Shown here piece after piece: positions 24,049 through 36,619 of a DNA stretch of 64,000 nucleotides. Position numbers and translations under genes: made by a program. Numbering within the stretch: position 1 is the first letter of the stretch; each line of letters opens with the position of its first letter. The notes beneath the pieces were generated by a model. That model was not told the DNA's origin, did not search any database, and worked only from the letters and a program-made list of their open reading frames with translations. This DNA is from Plasmodium relictum (Eukaryota; Apicomplexa; Aconoidasida; Haemosporida; Plasmodiidae), in contig NC_041685.1 in NCBI RefSeq assembly GCF_900005765.1, forward strand, positions 1,178,001 to 1,242,000, written 5' to 3'.

Positions 24049-27000
24049 AAAAAAAAGGAAAGGATAAAATAAACATAAAAAAATGAGAAATAAATAAATA
24101 TAAAAATATAAAAAATGAAAATTTAAGTAAAAATAAAGTATTGGAAATAAAAAAAAAAAAAAAACTTTAATATTTTAACATTTTTTATTATACTTTCATT
24201 ATATTTATATGTATATATTTATGAATTTATATACAATACAAAATTTCACATTTACATTTAATTTGCAATTTTTATAAATTTAAATAAATATAGTTTTCCT
24301 TCTCCATTTATACATAAAACAAATTTTTATTTTAAAAAATTTGTATTATTAAAAGGAAACTACAAGATATTAAAATTATTTAATTATATAATTATATAAT
24401 TTTTTATATCGTATTTGATTTTTTTTTTTTATATTAATTTTTTATAAACTTAATTAAAGGATATAATAATATCAAAAAATAAAAAAAATCTTAAAAAAAT
24501 TAATTTTTTGAGGGGTGATCTAAATTATTTTTAAATAAGGGGATCTAAAAATATTTCATATGACTTTTTATAAGATACAATATATAATAAACAAATTAGA
24601 AAAAAAATAAAAAAAAAAATAAAAAAAATTCATGAAATATGTTATAATTTTGTTAATAACATATATATTATTTGAAAATATTGTAAAAGTTTATTTAAAA
24701 GGATAATAAGAATAATGCTAGTGAACAAAGCATAGCTCTGAAAAAAATAGTAATTTCATTTTAAGAGGTATAATGATATAAAAAAAAACAAAATGCCACA
24801 GATAAGTAAATAAAGTATAAAAGATAAATTAAGTGAAAATAAAATGAACTAAATATTTTAAAATTAAAGATTTATTGATAAGAAGCAATATATAATAAAT
24901 GAAGTGAATTATGTTTTAATCACCAAAATAGATAAGTGTTATATCTAAGTGTATACATGGATAATAATAATAAAAAAAAAAAAAGGAAAAAGAAATATCC
25001 TTAATTGTATAGTTGAAATATATATATATATATATATATATGTATACTTTTGTTATATATAAATTATAATAAGTGTAATTAAAACACTTTTTAAATAATG
25101 AAAATGATATTTATACTATTGAAATATACAATATTAGCATGAGCTTTTGTTATTAAATTAAAGCAACTTACATTAATTTAATACGGTTATTTTTACCATT
25201 GGATTATCAAATGTCATTAAAAAATGGAGATCAATACGAAAGAAAAGGTGAGTTGCTCTTTTAAAAGGATAAAGAAATACAAAAACATTTAACCTTTAGA
25301 AAAATATTTTTAAAATTAAGAATAAATAAAAGTGAGGGGAGAAATGAAATAATTATTAATTCATATGAATAAATATATATATTTATATAGTATTTAATTT
25401 TTTTTTTTTTTGCTTTTTTACTTAATCGAATGAGAAATAGAGGTAGTAAATATTATTGAAAAGGAAAAGGAAATATTTTAAATGATTAAATATACATAAT
25501 AGGTTTTGAACGAAAATTTTTATAAGCATGTTCGAGCAATTATAAACTATTTAGAAATATATATTCTTTAATTTTTTTTAGATAATACCTTATTAAAAAA
25601 AAAAAAATAAAAAAAATATACGAAGAGGATGCACACTTTTTAAAATAACTAAGTTTTAATTAGTAAAATATAAAAAGTAATATAAAATAAAATATAATAA
25701 TTGAAATAATATATTGAATAATATAATAAAAAATATTAATGAAGAATTCTAGTATTAGTTTACCTTACTAATTAAAAATTAAGTACAAAATACTAGTTAT
25801 GATTTATGCTATATAAAATTACTAATACAGATATTAATGATATAAAAGAAAAAAAAAAGAAAAGAAAAAAAGGGCGAAACATTAATGTTATTAAAAAATA
25901 TAAGATGAAACTCAATTATATAAATTAAAGCTATATTTGGAATATCTTGAAGGTAAAAGTACACTACTATTACAAAAGTATAGATACTTATATTTTTCTT
26001 ATAATAATAAAATTATGTATTATTTAAAATTAAAAAAAAGAAAATAAACATGAGGAAATTTACTAAAAATCTTTAATATGAATAATTTTAATAATAAAGA
26101 ATTATAAAAACCAATATTATTATATAATCGCCCCCTAAAAAACTATCAAATATGAGATAAAAAAATACAATATTGAATATATAAATTTACATTTAAAATT
26201 AGATGCTGGATTTATCAAATTTTTTATTTGATCTTAAAATATTTTGTTATAATATAGTAAATATCTTCTGTTCTTTTAAAAAAGAACATATTGGTATATG
26301 ATAAAGAGTAGCTTTATTATTATGAACTAATTTTATTTTCATAATTAAAAAATGATTATTATTAAGTATATTTAAAAAATAAAGGGATTTTTTATAAAAA
26401 TATAAAAATTAAATGAAAAAGATAGTTATATATTAAATATAAAACAATAAAATAAGTGAAAATCATTTATACTTCTATGTTTGTGCATCATGCTTATACC
26501 CTTTTATTTTTAAATTTCCCTTATGGATTTTTATATTACTTTTTTTTTGGATAATATAATAAAAGAGATTATTAAAATACCATACATAAAGTTTAAATAG
26601 AGTTAAAAATTAATATTTAATAAAAAAAATAAAATAAGAATAAGTGATACATATAAATATTCAGAAAAAAAAAAAAAAAAAAGTACTAAAATAATTTGTA
26701 TCCTTATCTTTAACTTACACAATATACATTTTTTAAGTAAGATTAAATGTAGATTTTATAATTCTAAAACTAGTCAAAATAAGGTATTTAAAGAACTTAT
26801 AATATTTTAAAATTGTTTTTGCCTATTACCTTTTGCTTTTTTCATATTTTATTTCATTTTTTTTTTTTTTATAAGTATATTATTATTAGTTATTAAAGAT
26901 TATATTATCATTGATTAATTTTATTTATTAATTATATATTGTATTAAATAGTTGATTATTTTCCTACAAAGAGAAAAAAAAAAAATGAAGTGGAATTAAT

Positions 27001-30000
27001 GTTATTTTTTATAGATCATAAAATTCTTTTTTTTTTTTTCTTCATTTTTCATTTATTATATTAAAATACATATCTTATTAACTTTTATAATTTAAATTTA
27101 TAATTGATTTTCTTTTTACTAATTTTTTTTTTTTTTATATTATGCTATATATTACCATTTATTTATTTTATTTTACTTTTTATTATATATATATGTATAT
27201 AAATTATTTTTAAAAAAGAGAGCAAATATTTTTTTTTTATTGAATTATTATTTTTATGGAGATAATTTTAAATAATTATTAAATAGAATGAAAAAGAAAA
27301 AATTATTAGACAATTTTTTTTGAAATGACTGTTTCTTTTTTTGATATTTCTAGATATAAAAATATAAAAGATGATAATTTTTATAAAATTGCGATCATAT
27401 TAGTAAATTTTTTTTTCTAAAATTCTACAAAATAATATGTTCTATTTTTAATATAGACGATTATTTAATTTATTAAGTTATCTATATGTTGATATATTTA
27501 ATAAATTGTTTTCTTTTTATTTTCCTGAAATTTAATGATTTATTAATTTTTCTCTAATTTTAAAATATAATGGATAAAGAAATATATAATGTATATTATG
27601 CATATATTTATATATATGAATTAATGTTTCTATTTTTCGCAAATTTATCTTTTTTAAAATTATCTTTATCTTTTTTAAGACTAAATAATCTACATTTTCG
27701 TTCAAAGAAAAATACTGAATATTTATAAAAAGTTTTTCTTGTAATTTAAAAATAAAAAAAATTTATTTATATTACAGTTCTAGTAAATATAAAAAGTGTT
27801 TAATACATTGAATAATCAAAAAAATTACAGACTTATGCCTATGATTATATATATTCTTTTAAATTAGCACAAAAGGAGAAATTAAAAATAAATATTAAAA
27901 AATTAGATGTATTATTTATTTAATATTTTTTATATACTAATTAAAAATAGATTAGCTATATAAGTCATGAATTTTTTAAAAATACAATCATTATAAAATG
28001 ACTTTTATTGATAATTAATAGTGAAAAACAAGTAAAGCCTATTATAACATATGTGACGATAAGTGGTAATATAGAGATATATATACGTTATTAGTTCTAA
28101 TATTTAAAGGAATATAAAAAAGATTTATAACACGAAAATTGTAAACTTTAGAATATTAAATAAAATTAAAGAATGTAAATTATTTTATAGTTAAAATTTC
28201 AATGTTTTTTAATATAATTATATTTCTTAATTTCCTTTTTTCTTTAATATTATTACAATAATATTATTGTTTACGAATATTAGCTACTTAGTGTATTTTT
28301 ACTTTTATGACTTCTCTACATTATAACAATAAATATATATATATATATATATATATAAAATAAAGAGTAAAAAATTTAAGATAAAAAAAAAAAAATAAAT
28401 AAATAAATAAATAATAAATTAAGATAATATAAAAATGAAGTTTAAAGAAAAAAAGGGAAAAGTATTAAACATAATGTATAAGAAAAATGAATATTATAAA
28501 ATACAAATATGGGTAATAATGAGAATTCTGATCATATAATAAATTATAAAATAATAATAATAGAAAAAATTGACTTCATATTTTTAGATACATAAAAGAA
28601 CTTTTTCTATAAATTTTAATTCCAGTTATATTAACTTTTTTTTATTTCTGTTTTTTTTTTTTTTTAAATGCATTCATGTATTTATATATATGTTTTCTAT
28701 ACTAATATGTATATATATCTTATTGTATTTTTTTTTAATTATTGGATAAATTCATTTTAAAAATATTAAATTATCAGAAGTTATTAATACTATTGGAGGT
28801 CATTCTTTTTTTTTAAAATAAATCATATTTTTAATAATAATACATGAAAAAAAAAAATAAATAAAATAAAAAAAAAAAATATTATATAAAATTTATCTTT
28901 CTAAAATATGATAATTTTAAAATATATTTTATTCATTTTTATTTAAAATACTTCTATCTAATTTAAAATAATTTTTATTAAAAATCATAAAATAAAATAA
29001 TGCACCAATGTTTTTTGAATATTATAAATACATAACAATCTAAATAATGCAACATATATTTTTATATATATATTTTTTAATGATTAATTTTTATTGTTTT
29101 ATGTATTTTTGAATATTTACTGATTTTAATTTATTATTAAATCAAAATTTTTAAGCAAAAAATAATTACCATGAAATTATTACTTTAAAAAATATATGAA
29201 ATTCTTAAATTATGTAATTAATGTCTAATATTTTTTCTATATAATATATATATAATAGAATAATTTTAAATAATAATAAGCTATGTATTATTACAATTAA
29301 AACAAGTGTGTCAATTATTTGTAATTATGCATATATAAATATATATATATATATATATAAATTAAAAATAATTATTTTGTAAAAAATATTTTTTTATTAT
29401 TAATTTAATTTATTCATAAAAAAGAAAAAAAAAAATTAGGTCAAATGAAATTAATTTAAAAGAAAAATTCAGTAAACCATTTAAAACATTAATAATGACG
29501 AATTTTTTAAGTGTACATTATATTTAATATTTATTAAAAAAAATATAAATAAAACATTGAATTTTTAATTTTTTTTTTTTTTATCATTTTATATAATAAA
29601 AAATTTTATTTTTATTTTTTTTATTTTTTTTTGCATTTAAAATAATATTTTCTGCTTTTATATTTTATAAATTGAATTGAAAATAAAATTGCACATAAAA
29701 AATAATTTAAGAGAAAAAATTAAAATTTTAAATTGTTAAGAAAAAAAAAAAACAGAAAATAAAATTGAAGGATATGAAAAATATGACAAAATGAGGTTGA
29801 AATTGTTCCAATATATAAACTATTAAACTTAATATTATTAATATTTAGAAATACTTAATCGGGAAATTAAAAGGGTTTCATTTTTCTCTCAAGTTGTTGA
29901 AATATGAGAATATATCTTATAAAATAAATGTTTTAACTAAAATAGTATATGGAAGTATAAAAGATATTTATATATTAAGAAAAAAGAAAAATTTTTTTTT

Positions 30001-33000
30001 TACTCATTAAAATTTTTGGGGGCATATATATATATACACAAAAGAAGAAATAACAACTTTTATACAAGAGCTAAAATAGGCATTTTTTTATGAGGAGTAT
30101 CACGTATATATATCTTACTAATTAAGTGTAAAAAATATTATAAAATATTAAAAATTTTATTAATTGAAAGATTTATCTTTACAAAGTTAAAAAATATTTG
30201 ACAATATATACAACTTTTTTAAAAATATTTGCAATAATATTTCAGTAGTTTTTACAGATTTTTATAAATATTGAAAAATTATATATCATATATAAGCATA
30301 TTTTATATGGTAAATTATTTTTTGCTCTTTAATAATTTTGTTACATGAGCATAAAAAAAAAAAAAAGGAAAAAAAAAGAAATATTAAGAAAACTTTGTTC
30401 TATTTAAAAATTCAAAAATGGTGGTTAAGCTTAAAGGATAGTTAATGAATAACATAAATTTATTTTATCAAAATAAAATGTATTAAAAGAAATAATATTA
30501 AAATAAAACAAAATAATGATAATAACGTATTTTTAAGGTTAAATGATTTATGTATAAATGTAAAAAGAGTAATTTGTCTGATGCTACAAAGTAAAAAAAT
30601 AAACATATATATATATATATATATATATTTATTTATTTATTTATTTATTTGTATATTTATTGGTTCTATCTTATCCATAATTTTGTTCATAAAAATAGAG
30701 AAAAATAAACATATATTAATAATAACATAAAGATAATTAAGTTTTATTTATACAATACTACAAACAATTTCTTAAATATTTTAAATATTGAAAATAATTC
30801 AAAAATAAAGAAATACATCGAATTATTTACTCTAAAACATAAAAAGACATATTATTATGTTATATTTTAAATTTTAAAAAAAAATGTTCAATATATTTTA
30901 TTTTTAGATGGATTATTTTTTTCTTTTTTTTTCTATTGAAATATATAGACAAAATTAAAAATATATATTTAAAAATGATGTTTTTATTTTATTAATTCTT
31001 TGATAAGTTTTATGAATAAGAATAATTATTTATTCATGTATTAAATGAATTAATGAAACTTTTTTTTTTTAAATGTAATTATATAGAATCAATTTTTTTA
31101 TAAAAGTATGTTTTTCACAAAAATGTGAATTCTAGATAGCATCACAAATTTATTAAATATAAAATTAAAGATAATAGATGTATATATATATATATATAAA
31201 CAAAAAGTATTATGAACTAATTTTGTTTATCAACTAAAATTCTAAATCCTTATAAAGTTAATAAAGTTTACATTTGAATAAACATGAAGTATAAGACATA
31301 TTTGTTTTATACAAATTGCACTTATGAATATTTTTTTTTTGTTAAAAGTGAGAATTATTAAAACTCTTTTTATTAATAAAAAAATACTTTATTTAGTTAT
31401 ATAAATAATTATCTCACATGAATATATATTTTCAATTTAAAATTTTAAATTTTATTAAGTTTAATTATTAAAAATATGAATATGTTTTTATATGTATAAT
31501 TATTGCAGAAAAATCAAGGATTGTTTAAATAACTTATTAAAGTAATAAATATTTTGTTATTATAATTAAGATATATTTTTATTATTAATTTACAATTAAG
31601 TTAAAAATATATATAATAAAATATACTCCTATTTAAATATTTTTTAACTTTCATATATATTATAAATAAATTTTACTATAATGAAATATTGATTTTAATT
31701 TTTTTTTTTTTCTTTTTTATTATTGTAAGGAACATAAATTATTTCTAAATTATATATAAATTTTATTAATAAGATTAAATCTTTTAAGTTTTTTTTTAAA
31801 TTATAAGGAAAATGCTTCATATATAAATAAAATTTCAACCAGATAAATTATTTATTTAAAATTTACATAATATATCTAAATTTTTTTTTTTCTTATTTGT
31901 AATTTAAAAAAATTTTTTTTATTACTATATATATAATCAATGTCTAAGCTAAAATAATTATGAAACAGAAAATTTTCTAATTTTGTGAACAGAATATATA
32001 ATATGTTTTATGAAATGAATTTTTTTTTTTTAAATAAAATTACATAAAAGTATTTAATAAATATAAAAACAAATATAGTTTAAGAATTAAGTATATATAT
32101 AATAAGAAATAGAAATATTAATATTAATATAAAAGTTTAGAAAATGTAAAATATGTATATTTAAAGGAAGGAGCATTTGGCTAATTACATGGTGTTAGCA
32201 CAATTATTAAATACTAACCTTACAGAAGAAAGAAATACAAGAGAAAAGACAAAAAATCTTAAAATGTTATATGAAAATATTGATTTAGATAATATTTTTT
32301 TAATGAATATTAATAAGTGTAACAAAATACTTTTATGAATCAAATCATAATATAAAATATATTTAAATAGAAAAAATGTATAAAATATTTTACAACAAAT
32401 TAATTGTTTTAAGTTTTCTCGATAATCTTTCAATAAATAATAAAAAAAAAAAAAATAAAATAAATGAACATTCAGTAATAAATGAATTTTTTTATATGTT
32501 TTATCTTTTTAAAAGTTCATATTCTAAATATCAAAAGATTTAAAAAAAAAATGTAAAAATTATCATAATAGAACAATTTTTTTTCGTAGTGAAGATAGAA
32601 AAAAAAATAAAAATGTGCATATTATAATATTTTTTATGTAAAGTTAATTTAAAAAATTAAAAAAAGTAATATAGAAATAAAAAAAAATTAAAATATTAAT
32701 GATAAAATTACTTTTTAAGAAAAAATTATATAAGTCATCATAAAATTTAAAAACTTTGGTTGTAGATATATATGGTATACATAATACTTAAATGACAACA
32801 TTAAGAATAATAAATGATATAATTTTTTTTTTTTATCTTGTTTCCTTTAATAAAAAAATAAAAAAGAATTCATTTTTATGTTTTATTATACTTCTATACA
32901 TTATAACATTTTCTTTTCTTTTTGTTATTTTCTTTTCATTTTATTTGTAACTACATACTTTTTTATGGTTCTATAAAAATAACTTAAGCAAACAAAAATA

Positions 33001-34429
33001 TAGTACCTATAAATTGAAACATTGAATATTTGATACAGAAATCTTAATGAGATGAGAATTTGTTTTAAAATTTTTATTATTTACTAATTTTACAAATAAT
33101 AAAAAAAGATTATTCAATTTTTATTTACTTTAAATACTTTTTTTTTTTCTTTTATATTTTTCTTTACATACTATATAAAAAAATATATGTGATAAAACAT
33201 TTTTTCTATTTCTTTTGATATATATTTTATTTATCATATAACTTTTTTTAAATAATATTTCTTTTGTACTTGATTAAAGATAATAAAAAATTTCAGTTGA
33301 ATTATAATTTAAGAATAGAAATTTATCTTGTAAACATTTTCGTATTCTATGCAATTAAAATGAAAAAATAAAATGTTTTTGTATTTACAACATTAAGGCA
33401 AAAAAAATGTTAAATATGTTTTATAATTTGAAAAAGGAAATAATTTTGTGTAGTTTTATTAAGTTATAAATATACAATTAAATAGCATTATCCTTTACTA
33501 ATACATAATTATTTATTGTTAGAAGTTTTAAATATTTTACTACATAAGATATGAGCTTATGATTAAGTAAATACACCTATAAAAAATTTTTTTTGTTTAT
33601 TCATATTCTATTATAATATATAAAAGTAATAAATTTGTGATAAGAATTATGTTTTTTGAGTTAAAATATTTTTTTCATTTTCATATTAACAATTATTCTT
33701 AGATTTTTTCTTATATATTCATGTATATTTTTACGTATATTTTTTTTTTTTTAGAATAATTTAAATTATTTTAAACTCTTATGACCCATTTTAGTTTTAA
33801 AATATTACTTCTTTTTATAATTTTTTCTTTTGAAGTCTCACTTTAAGAACATTTAATAAAAAAAAAATATTTTAATAATAAAAAATTTTTAAACTAAAAA
33901 AAGAGTATTAAGAAGAAAAAATATATTTTTTATATAAAAAAAAATTTATATTTGTATTTAAGTTTAAAAGTCTTAATGCATTCCAGTATTTGTTATTTAA
34001 AATAAATAAGAAATAAAAATAAAATAAAATAAAATACATATATAGAGTATAATTTTAACGATATAAAGGAAATTTTTTTTTTTTTATTATTGTTGTTTCA
34101 GAATAATTTATCTTACTCTTCTTGTATTCATCCATTAACATTTTTATATTTATTTCATTTTTTTCTGTTTAATATTTTAATATTGATATAATATTAAAAG
34201 ATAAATTATTGAATAATAAAATATTTGTTTGTAATCATTTGTCTGTACTCAATTTTTTAATTCAAATAATATGAATTTTTATTTAGTTAGTTAAATCAAG
34301 TATAATTTAATAACTGTAAATTATTTGTTATACATTATATTTTAGTATACAAATATACATATATAATTATTAAAAAAAAAATAAACAAACAAAAATGAAG
34401 AATGATTTTCAATTTTAAAATATTTAATA
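24049..34429. other. 10 kb gene desert
   Basis: No convincing exon, RNA gene or retroelement piece was found on either strand. Features are homopolymer tracts, (TA)n near 25020-25040, 28333-28357 and 30605-30628 (the last followed by an ATTT array to about 30650), and a C-terminal-Cys ORF at 32185-32433 (minus, 82 codons, hydrophobic) that I do not trust. A Plasmodium centromere (about 2 kb, almost pure AT) could be hidden here, but no stretch stands out by eye. Confidence 0.5.
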
Positions 34430-34600
34430 GGGGGGCCCGGAGCCCCGGTTAGGGTAGTAGAACCAATTGCGACAGTTCCCAAACGGCATTGGCTCGAACC
34501 CCGGACCCTTGCCGACCTAAATTTTGAATTGAGTTACCGATAAAGATTGATACCTGCAATGTTCCAAACAAGGTATCATCCTCAAGGTTTTAACTTACAT
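34417..34600 (-). ncRNA. GC-rich structured RNA candidate with Pol III type-2 promoter elements
   Basis: An abrupt GC-rich island (34430-34585) stands in very AT-rich DNA and has no open frame. On the minus strand it contains GGTTCGAGCC (34500-34491), a perfect B-box, and about 30 bases before it TCGGTAACTCA (34540-34530), an acceptable A-box. A TTTT run at 34420-34417 would terminate Pol III just past the G-run. Visible structure includes an 8-bp stem TGATACCT/AGGTATCA (34548-34578) with an inner TGTT/AACA pairing, a CCAAT..ATTGG stem (34462-34492), and GGGGC/GCCCC near the other end. It does not fold as a tRNA: the bases flanking the B-box loop do not pair. It could be a GC-rich ncRNA of the RUF6 kind or a tRNA-derived SINE-like unit. 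Strand and ends are predicted. Confidence 0.5.
34548..34578. other. perfect 8-bp hairpin within the GC-rich island
   Basis: TGATACCT at 34548-34555 and AGGTATCA at 34571-34578 are exact reverse complements around a 15-base loop. TGTT and AACA inside the loop can extend the pairing. It lies at the predicted 5' end of the minus-strand transcript. Confidence 0.85.
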
Positions 34601-36224
34601 CATTATACAAATTATATATATATATATATATAATACTTTTTTGTATTTTTATAAGATTAAATAAAAAAAAGTAAATTTTTTTTAAAAAAAAACATTTTTT
34701 TTTTTTTTTATTAAATCATTATCTAATTGGTTTCATTTTCTGTATCATTATTTTTTACCCTCTTTTTAAGTTATAAAGTTCTTTTCCTTTTTCAATAAAA
34801 ATTTTTTTTATTAAAATAAATAGTTTTACTCATTTTGAAAACGAAAAAAATCAACAATAAAAGTTTGAGAAGTGGTAAGTTTTATAGTTTCTTTTTAGAA
34901 AGATTCAAAATGATGTGTGAATTTTAACTTGAACTATGTTATTAATATATTTTAAAACAATTTTAATGTAAGCATAAAAATTATAAAATTAACACAAATT
35001 TTTCTTTTATATTTGTACATAATTTATGATATGAATTTCATATTTTCATATCATTGCAAATATATAGATAGGCAATTTTTATAATAAAATAATATATCAA
35101 AAATATAATATAAATATATATCACAAAAAAATTTTGAGAAAAATATAGCATTTTCAGCAAAAGTTACACTATTTGAATAATATTTCTAACTATTTTAAGT
35201 ATCTAATATTATATTATGAAAAAGTTATCTATTTACATTGTAATAAATAGGATGAAAATGAATTCACAGTTCATAATATAGATACAATATTTAAATTTAC
35301 TTTAATTAAATTTAAAAATTATAGTTTATAGAAATATTTGCTTTTCCTTATTAAATGAAAGCAAATACTATTTTATATAATAAAGATATCATTTAAAAAA
35401 ATAATACAATAAATATTTCGAAGAAAATTTGGTGCTAATTAAAAATGAAAGTCGATAACGAAAAAATATGAGTAATATATAATAATTAAAAAACTGACAT
35501 TCCCATAATTATAGTATTATATATATATACATATTAATTTATAGTTATTTAAATCAATATTTATATGAAAAATGTTTAAAATTTTAAATAAAATTACATC
35601 ATTTTAAAGAATTTTAAAATAACTTTTCTCTTTTTTATGTCTGCACATAACTAGTATAAAGAAAAAAAAATTAAATAAAAAATTTTCATTAAAACTACTT
35701 GCATAAAAAAATAAATGAATTAACTATAAAAAATATAAAAAAATTAGAAAAGATAAATATAAAGAAATTTTTAAATAACAAATGTTGCTAAGACGTGAAC
35801 CACATAATAATTATTTTTTTTAAATGGAAAATTAATTTTATTAAAATATATGGATGATTAGAACTAATATTGCATAATAATTATTAATTAATATTTCTAA
35901 TACTTTATTTAATTCAATTAAATTTTTTTTTAGTTCTTTTAATATTTTTAAGTGGACAATTTTATTAATAATCCATGTTCGCATCATTTCACTTATATGT
36001 ATTCATATTTTTATAGTAATAATTATACGGTGATTTTCTAATAAATTTTATTTTTTTAAAAGTAAAGATATGTGATTTTTTTTTTTCTGATTAAAATTTG
36101 GGATATATTTCTTTTAAAAATCGACTCAAATTTATTTTAATTTAATGTTTGCTTAGATAAAAATTCCTTATATTGATTAAAAAAAAAAATAAAACGGTAA
36201 TTTCACGTGTGAATTACTGAAAAC
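34601..36224. other. AT-rich DNA, no feature seen
   Basis: No exon or repeat is recognised between the GC-rich island and the small two-exon candidate gene. Confidence 0.55.
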
Positions 36225-36619
36225 ATGGAGTGTTTTAAACTAAAAAATACTGTAAAATATTATTTTTATTGTTTATAAGAAAAATATTATAAAATTAGAG
36301 AAGAACTTTTCTTTCTCTTACATAAATATCCATTAAGAAATAAAGATTTATTTAGAAAATTAATGAAAAAAAATTTGTTATATTTATTCATATATGTTTA
36401 TATGCATATACTTTTTTTTTTTGCTTGCTTTTTTCTTATGTGCAGGAACAATGTAACCTCATCCAAAAAAGTGTTGTAGTTGAAAACAGTGATCATATGT
36501 TTGGTTTAATTTATTATCTTATATCATTTTTCGTTATGGCATTCTTTGAAATTCTTATGAGCATAAGAAAAAGGAGAGAACCTTCAAGAAACAGAAGAAA
36601 ATTTAGATATATTGGTTAG
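36225..36619 (+). CDS. candidate two-exon small membrane protein
   Basis: Exon 2 (36446-36619) follows a long T-rich tract ending TGTGCAG, a strong acceptor. It encodes 57 residues with ordinary composition: EQCNLIQKSVVVENSDHMFG, a membrane segment (LIYYLISFFVMAFFEIL) and a very basic end (RKRREPSRNRRKF). A plausible exon 1 is 36225-36251 (MECFKLKNT), ending at a GTAAAA donor and joining in phase 0 to give 66 residues. The positive residues after the membrane segment suggest a cytoplasmic tail. Exon 2 GC content is higher than in its surroundings. It may be the 3' end of a larger decayed subtelomeric gene rather than a complete one; no family is recognised. Confidence 0.45.

Noticed and set aside
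25214-25248. First exon ending in a perfect GTGAGT donor
   Set aside because: The 12-codon start is attractive, but no downstream acceptor leads to an open exon.
32185-32433. 82-codon hydrophobic minus-strand ORF
   Set aside because: No domain, splice partner or family resemblance; low-complexity Ile/Leu/Phe content is expected by chance here.
24049-34429. Centromere
   Set aside because: Plasmodium centromeres are about 2 kb of nearly pure AT; the whole desert is AT-rich and I could not pick out a distinct core by eye.
34430-34600. tRNA or SRP RNA gene
   Set aside because: The bases around the B-box do not form a T-arm and no matching acceptor stem exists; the SRP domain IV motif is absent.
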